Below are positions 6,493-10,635 of a DNA stretch of 10,635 nt, in pieces; position 1 is the stretch's first letter, and each line of letters starts with the position of its first letter. Under the pieces are notes generated by a model, which did not search any database, was not told the origin of the DNA, and saw nothing but the letters and a program-made list of their open reading frames with translations. Origin of the DNA: JACKAQ01 sp020634975 [NCBI: Calditrichia bacterium] (GTDB lineage Bacteria; Calditrichota; Calditrichia; RBG-13-44-9); the NCBI GenBank assembly GCA_020634975.1, contig JACKAQ010000011.1:1-10635 (forward strand). Direction: 5' to 3'. A program made the translations under genes and the position numbers.

Positions 6493-8346
6493 TCACTGAA
6501 ATTTATCCAGAATATCCCGGTTTTCCTGCAGCTCGGTGCGATTGCGCAGAAATCCGGCAAAGGTGGATGCCGCCCAATTGCGCAATTTGGCGATTGCATT
6601 TCCGAACAAAAAGCCGCCGATGCTCGCTTCGCACAAACCGACGATCGCGCCGATCCAACTGGTTTCGAATCCCCAAAAATAGTTACCGAGCAATGACAAT
6701 TTCGGTGCGATTTGTGAATGCCCGTTGAGCACCGTCAGCACGGTGAGCAAAAATAATCCGCTGCCGCAAACAATGCCCACGGCAACGCCGAGCGCCACCG
6801 GATCCAGCCGCGCAAAAAACTCGTCGATCACTTCATCAAACGAATGTTCCGTTCTGCCGGCGGGTTCCAATCGTTTTGGCGTCAGCCGCTCCCCGGAAGC
6901 GGTCGATTCGTGTTCACCATCTTCGTGATATTCTTTTTCAACATTCACTGCCCAAACGTCGTAGGTTTCGCCGCAAATATTTCGCGCCGCAAAAACGCCG
7001 GTGAGCATCGAGTGATCCTGATTGTTGTAGCGATGCAACCCGTTTCTGCCGATGGTTTGCAGATTTTCAAACGTCGCCAGATAATTTTGGATCGTCGCCA
7101 GGCTATCGTGATAATGCTGGTCATACACCGGATACGCTTTTTTCATGCGCACCACCGTTCCGTCGACCACCTCATCGGGATTGATCAGCCCGAGTTTGGC
7201 GCATTCACGAATGCCAAGATCGATCAGTTGCTGCTCCGGCCAGCGCCATTCGTCATCTTTTTCCCACAAAAAATATTCCAGACCCAGTGCGGTTTGGCGG
7301 GTGTCCGGCACCATTTCCGGGCTCCAGTTTTTGTAATTCTGGATGCGCCCGAGCTTCACGTCCGGGCTGTGAATGTAAATCCAGTTATCGGGAAAAATAT
7401 CGGCGCGATCGACAATCAGCACCACGGTCAGGTAATCGCGATAACGCAACCGCTGCGCCGCGTCCAGCACCGGTTGCGGCGGTTTTGGCGACAGCGAGAA
7501 AATCAACTCGCGCAACGGCATTGATGAGATAAATGAATCGCCGCTAAATGCAAACGTTTCGTCGCGGGAATTGCGGGTGCGAACCGTGTGCACGCGATTG
7601 GCTTCGTGCTCGACAGTCGTCACAAAATGATCGTGCAATGTCGGCACGCCGTTGTCGCAGAGCTGCTGTTCGCAGCGTTCCCACATCATGCCCGGACCGA
7701 GTCGCGGATAGTGAAATTTCTCGATCAGCGTGGTGATAATTTCGCCGTTTTCCGTTTTTCCGGCGGAAAACAGGGCGTTGCGTAACGCCTCTTTCAGCGA
7801 CAGATTTTTGATGCGTTGGGCTGCCCAATCCGCGGAAATCTCGCCGCAGGGAATGCCCCAGACCTTTTCTGTGTAGGTTTTGAAAAAGATGCGATAGAGC
7901 CGTTTCCCGAAGCGATTGGACACCCAATCTTCAAAGGTGGCTTCCGGCTGATTGGGAAAGAGCTGCGATTTGAGATAGCTGAGCATCACCCGGACAGCTT
8001 CGGTTGCGCCCAATCCGCTGAGCGCGTTGAACGCCTTGAGCGGATAATCGAAAAAATGCCCGCGATAATAGATGCGCGAAAGGCGCGGCCGCTCGATGAA
8101 ATCGTCACCGAGAATTTCCCGCCAGATGTAGTTGACATATTCCGATTTTGAGAAAAAGCGGTGTCCGCCGATATCGAACCGGAAACCGCGATAATTCACC
8201 GTTTGGGAAATACCGCCAACCGTGTCCGATGCTTCCAGAATCAGCGCCGGCCTGCCTCGTTTATGCAGCTCGTACGCGGCAGTCAGTCCCGCCGGTCCCG
8301 CGCCGATGATGATGGTTTGGTGTTTATTTTTCGGTGGGAAATGCAT
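6493..8346 (-). CDS. NAD(P)/FAD-dependent oxidoreductase (UDP-galactopyranose mutase / protoporphyrinogen-oxidase-like) with fused C-terminal membrane domain
   Basis: A 617-residue flavoprotein. The N-terminal dinucleotide fold has [16 protein letters not shown] (G15-A-G-P-A-G20), ribose-binding E38, and GG at 44-45. [12 protein letters not shown] (56-67) is the family's second signature, resembling UDP-galactopyranose mutase and related amine-oxidase-fold enzymes of glycan loci. The second FAD-contacting region is [15 protein letters not shown] (433-447). The oxidoreductase part ends near 470. A charged linker leads to an extra domain at about 514-617 with two or more hydrophobic segments (about 517-537 and 550-585), absent from ordinary members of the family. 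That extra domain resembles the small membrane gene downstream. It starts 2 bp after the stop of the upstream bi-domain oxidoreductase, so translational coupling is likely. The substrate is unknown; a nucleotide- or lipid-linked sugar fits the context. GC content is visibly higher here than in the glycosyltransferase region. Confidence 0.92.
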   Translation of the reverse strand: MHFPPKNKHQTIIIGAGPAGLTAAYELHKRGRPALILEASDTVGGISQTVNYRGFRFDIGGHRFFSKSEYVNYIWREILGDDFIERPRLSRIYYRGHFFDYPLKAFNALSGLGATEAVRVMLSYLKSQLFPNQPEATFEDWVSNRFGKRLYRIFFKTYTEKVWGIPCGEISADWAAQRIKNLSLKEALRNALFSAGKTENGEIITTLIEKFHYPRLGPGMMWERCEQQLCDNGVPTLHDHFVTTVEHEANRVHTVRTRNSRDETFAFSGDSFISSMPLRELIFSLSPKPPQPVLDAAQRLRYRDYLTVVLIVDRADIFPDNWIYIHSPDVKLGRIQNYKNWSPEMVPDTRQTALGLEYFLWEKDDEWRWPEQQLIDLGIRECAKLGLINPDEVVDGTVVRMKKAYPVYDQHYHDSLATIQNYLATFENLQTIGRNGLHRYNNQDHSMLTGVFAARNICGETYDVWAVNVEKEYHEDGEHESTASGERLTPKRLEPAGRTEHSFDEVIDEFFARLDPVALGVAVGIVCGSGLFLLTVLTVLNGHSQIAPKLSLLGNYFWGFETSWIGAIVGLCEASIGGFLFGNAIAKLRNWAASTFAGFLRNRTELQENRDILDKFQ

Positions 8347-8348
8347 TC

Positions 8349-10490
8349 TTAAATTTTCAATTCCGGCAGATGAATTGCTGTGCCGGTTTGTATCGATTCA
8401 ATGATTTTTAGGGTTGTGAGTGTGCTGAGATAAATGTCGTTAAATGGAATCGGTGTATCGGTACCGTTTGTAATCGCATCCAGAAATGCTTTCACTTCTG
8501 CGGCGTGTCCTTTATCCTGACCAGACTTGAATTTATCCTTGCCATTTCCAAAAATTATTGTTTCCCGGAAATCAAATAATTGTGCAGAAACGCCATCGGA
8601 GTGTAGCTCAACATATTCCTTGTCCAGGCGTTTGCTGCCATTGGCAACATAGGAAATATTAGCCACGGAACCGTTTTTGAACTTGAGATTGACCGTCAAC
8701 GTATCGTGAAGGTTTGTGGCTGTATCCATCGAAACAGCATGAACAGATACGGGGTGACTGCCGGCGAGGAACATGCATAAATCGACAAAATGACATACCT
8801 CACCGATAATACGGCCGCCGCCGACCTCTGGGTCCTGATACCAGCTATCCGGGGGAATAAATCCGGCGTTCACGCGGTATAAAATGGATTTCGGCGCGGT
8901 TTGGTCAATTGCAGATCGAATTTTGGCAATATGTGGTGAAAAACGGCGGTTGTACCCCACCATGAGATGGCGATGCGCAGCTTGATGCGCTTCTGCAATT
9001 GCAGTGAGTTCAGCTTCCGTCATACATAACGGCTTTTCGACAAACACATGCTTGCCATTTTTCAGGGATGCCAACACATTTTGGGCGTGCAGGTTATGGC
9101 GCGTGGCGATAAACACAGTGTTAATGTCATTGCTCTTGTGGATCACGGTCGCATCGCCGGTTGCGAATTGAAATCCGTATTTATCTGCAATATTGCGGGC
9201 GTTGTTGCCGCTGGCTGTTGCCACACCGACCAAAGCCCCATGCTTTTGGCAATTCGGTAGCAGGAAGTTTTGGGCAAAAGACCCTGCACCAATAAAACCG
9301 ATGCGTGCTGTGTCGGCTGTAAATTTCCCGTTTTTTCCGCCCAATTGTACGGTTTGGCGAATTGGTTTTTCCGTATCATACTTTAAAAGGATGCCCAGGA
9401 ACGGTTCGCTTTTTGAAACGATCATTTCATAGGCTTTTTGGGCATCGGTAAACGCAAATTCATGAGTCGTTAACAGACTTACATCGAGTTGTTTTGCCGC
9501 CAATAGCTCCAGATAAGCCTGCATGTTGCGGTTTTCTGTCCATCTTACATAGCCAATAGGGTAATCCTGACCTTTTTCCTCATAATTGGGATCGTATCTG
9601 CCGGGACCGTAGGAAGATGACATACGCAGATCCAGCTCTTTGAGATAATAGGGATCGCGATCAAATCCGGTGGGGACGGCACCGACAATAACCACTTTGC
9701 CTTTCTTTCTGCATAAACTTCCGGCGAGATTAACGGGATCGTGACTGGCTGTTGCAGCGGTAATAATGACCGCATCTACGCCGTATCCGCCGGTAAATTC
9801 GGATATACGTTCTTCAATGCCGGGATGATTGCGGGTTAAAGCAATGTCTGCGCCGGATTGTTTGGCTAACGCAACAGCGCTGTCAGCGATATCGATGCCC
9901 ACAACCCTGATACCCGCAGCCTTGAGCATTTGTACGGTAAACTGCCCGATCAAACCCAACCCGATGACGGTACAAGTTTCACCGAGCCGAAGGTCCGCCT
10001 GACGGATGCCCTGCAAAGCGATTGCGGCAATGGTTGTGAACGCTGCATCTTTCAGGTTCACGTTGTCCGCTACTTTGGCAACCAGGTTTTCCGGGACAGA
10101 GACGATTTCTGCATGACCGGCAGATGCGCCGCCGCAACTGACCCGGTCACCGACCTTGAATTTTCGCACATCATTGCTGACGGCGATCACTTCACCGGCA
10201 CAACTGTAGCCCAGCGGGGCCGGCATGTCCAGTTTGTTCATTACCCGGCGGTAAGTGCTGGCAATTCCCTCCTTTTGGAGGGTGTCCAATACCTGTTTAA
10301 CCTGGTCGGGCTTGGCTTTGGCTTTGCCGATATAGCCCTTCCGGGCATTGTTGACTTTATTGCCCTCCGTTCCCGCGCTGATTGCCGAATAATGGACGCG
10401 AACCAGAACGCTGCCCGGCAATAGCGCCGGAACCGGGACTTCCAGCAGGTTCATTTCACCGGATTTCATGTTTTGTGTGAGTTGTTGCAT
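8349..10490 (-). CDS. Bi-domain oxidoreductase: zinc-less MDR-type dehydrogenase fused to a Gfo/Idh/MocA dehydrogenase
   Basis: A 713-residue fusion. Residues 1-375 are a medium-chain dehydrogenase/reductase: a GroES-like N-terminus, then a Rossmann fold with G177-LGLI-G182. Where zinc enzymes carry a catalytic Cys, this one has ISAGTE (37-42), and the four-Cys structural zinc lobe is missing, so it is probably zinc-independent. Residues 396-520 form a second Rossmann fold, GFIGAGSFA (398-406), with the Gfo/Idh/MocA signature E485-K486-P487 and GYNRRF (512-517). The C-terminal sheet domain (525-713) has H567-x-x-D570, a typical active-site pair. Gfo/Idh/MocA enzymes oxidise or reduce sugars with NAD(P). 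Proteins of this fused layout are common in exopolysaccharide clusters. The ATG at 10490 gives the normal family N-terminus; M8 is a possible later start. The coupled FAD oxidoreductase starts 2 bp downstream, so this may be an early gene of the operon. Confidence 0.94.
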   Translation of the reverse strand: MQQLTQNMKSGEMNLLEVPVPALLPGSVLVRVHYSAISAGTEGNKVNNARKGYIGKAKAKPDQVKQVLDTLQKEGIASTYRRVMNKLDMPAPLGYSCAGEVIAVSNDVRKFKVGDRVSCGGASAGHAEIVSVPENLVAKVADNVNLKDAAFTTIAAIALQGIRQADLRLGETCTVIGLGLIGQFTVQMLKAAGIRVVGIDIADSAVALAKQSGADIALTRNHPGIEERISEFTGGYGVDAVIITAATASHDPVNLAGSLCRKKGKVVIVGAVPTGFDRDPYYLKELDLRMSSSYGPGRYDPNYEEKGQDYPIGYVRWTENRNMQAYLELLAAKQLDVSLLTTHEFAFTDAQKAYEMIVSKSEPFLGILLKYDTEKPIRQTVQLGGKNGKFTADTARIGFIGAGSFAQNFLLPNCQKHGALVGVATASGNNARNIADKYGFQFATGDATVIHKSNDINTVFIATRHNLHAQNVLASLKNGKHVFVEKPLCMTEAELTAIAEAHQAAHRHLMVGYNRRFSPHIAKIRSAIDQTAPKSILYRVNAGFIPPDSWYQDPEVGGGRIIGEVCHFVDLCMFLAGSHPVSVHAVSMDTATNLHDTLTVNLKFKNGSVANISYVANGSKRLDKEYVELHSDGVSAQLFDFRETIIFGNGKDKFKSGQDKGHAAEVKAFLDAITNGTDTPIPFNDIYLSTLTTLKIIESIQTGTAIHLPELKI

Positions 10491-10527
10491 GATGTTGTGA
10501 TTTCAGTTTTTATGGTTAAAAGATTTA

Positions 10528-10558
10528 TTTGACAGGATTAACAGGATGTTAAGGATTT
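10528..10558. repeat. AGGAT phrase repeat upstream of the bi-domain gene
   Basis: TTTGACAGGATTAACAGGATG followed by TTAAGGATTT contains three AGGAT units starting at 10534, 10544 and 10552. On the - strand this reads ...CATCCTGTTAATCCTGTC..., a phrase I recall as a scattered intergenic repeat in environmental bacterial genomes (unchecked). It lies 38-68 bases upstream of the bi-domain oxidoreductase start, so it sits in its 5' leader or promoter zone. Confidence 0.45.
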
Positions 10559-10562
10559 GTTG

Positions 10563-10584
10563 TGAACTACCCGTTCAGTACTGA
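10563..10584. promoter_or_regulatory. Overlapping palindromes upstream of the bi-domain gene, possible operator
   Basis: TGAAC-5-GTTCA (10563-10577) overlaps the perfect 10-bp palindrome TCAGTACTGA (10575-10584). The word CCCGTTC at 10570-10576 returns at 10600-10606, 30 bases on. The layout suits a dimeric regulator bound upstream of the - strand operon, but no convincing -35/-10 pair is visible, and short palindromes also occur by chance. Confidence 0.2.
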
Positions 10585-10623
10585 TCTATGTAAACTTCTC
10601 CCGTTCGCAGTTGTCACAGCGTT

Positions 10624-10635
10624 GGTCATTCCTGC
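10624..10635 (+). repeat. Left end of a further palindromic repeat copy, cut by the window edge
   Basis: GGTCATTCCTGC matches the left end of the element at 6339 (GGTCATTCTGC) with one extra C, and it restores the perfect complement of that element's right end (GCAGGAAT). Only 12 bases are visible, so this is suggestive only. Confidence 0.4.

Noticed and set aside
6844-7524. 226-residue open frame on the + strand inside the FAD oxidoreductase gene
   Set aside because: It is antisense to a well-conserved flavoprotein with clear FAD motifs, and its own translation shows no domain pattern.
9930-10424. 164-residue open frame on the + strand inside the bi-domain oxidoreductase
   Set aside because: It is antisense to the nucleotide-binding part of an intact dehydrogenase and carries no recognisable motif.

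Overview
The window looks like chromosomal DNA from a Gram-negative, non-model bacterium, most plausibly of the Fibrobacterota-Chlorobiota-Bacteroidota (FCB) side or a KSB1/Calditrichota-like lineage. The grounds are the very large two-propeller sensor kinases, a GT87/DUF2029-type polytopic glycosyltransferase, a fused 'bi-domain' oxidoreductase of exopolysaccharide loci, and several short repeat phrases between genes. This placement is inference; the window contains no rRNA or other phylogenetic marker.

Left part (1-3499, + strand): the tail of one histidine kinase overlaps by 32 bp the start of a complete 1100-residue sensor kinase. The two share about 33 of 59 residues over the end of the ATPase domain, so they are a tandem paralogous pair. 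The complete kinase has a signal or anchor segment, 14 recognisable Reg_prop beta-propeller blades, a Y_Y_Y domain, one membrane helix, and HisKA and HATPase domains. It has no receiver or DNA-binding domain.

Right part (3558-10490, - strand, convergent with the kinases): read in the direction of transcription, the order is a fused zinc-less dehydrogenase / Gfo-Idh-MocA oxidoreductase (10490-8349); 2 bp later an FAD-dependent oxidoreductase with an extra C-terminal membrane domain (8346-6493); a 280-bp gap full of small repeats; a small membrane protein that is a paralogue of that membrane domain but carries two frame breaks (6212-5900); a GT87-like membrane glycosyltransferase broken by several frame breaks (5745-4505); and an intact GT2 glycosyltransferase (4475-3558). 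This reads as part of a cell-surface glycan or glycolipid locus: oxidoreductases that alter a sugar, then a membrane and a cytosolic glycosyltransferase.

The main points of interest are (a) the membrane module found both as a fused C-terminal domain and as a separate small gene next door, and (b) a set of one-base indels, most of them placeable in A/T homopolymer runs, confined to about 5.0-6.05 kb, while the long genes on both sides are intact. The amino-acid sequence on both sides of each break is well preserved, so either sequencing error or very recent decay is likely. The gap between the kinases and the GT2 gene (3500-3557) shows no clear terminator. No tRNA, rRNA, CRISPR array, insertion sequence or riboswitch was seen.
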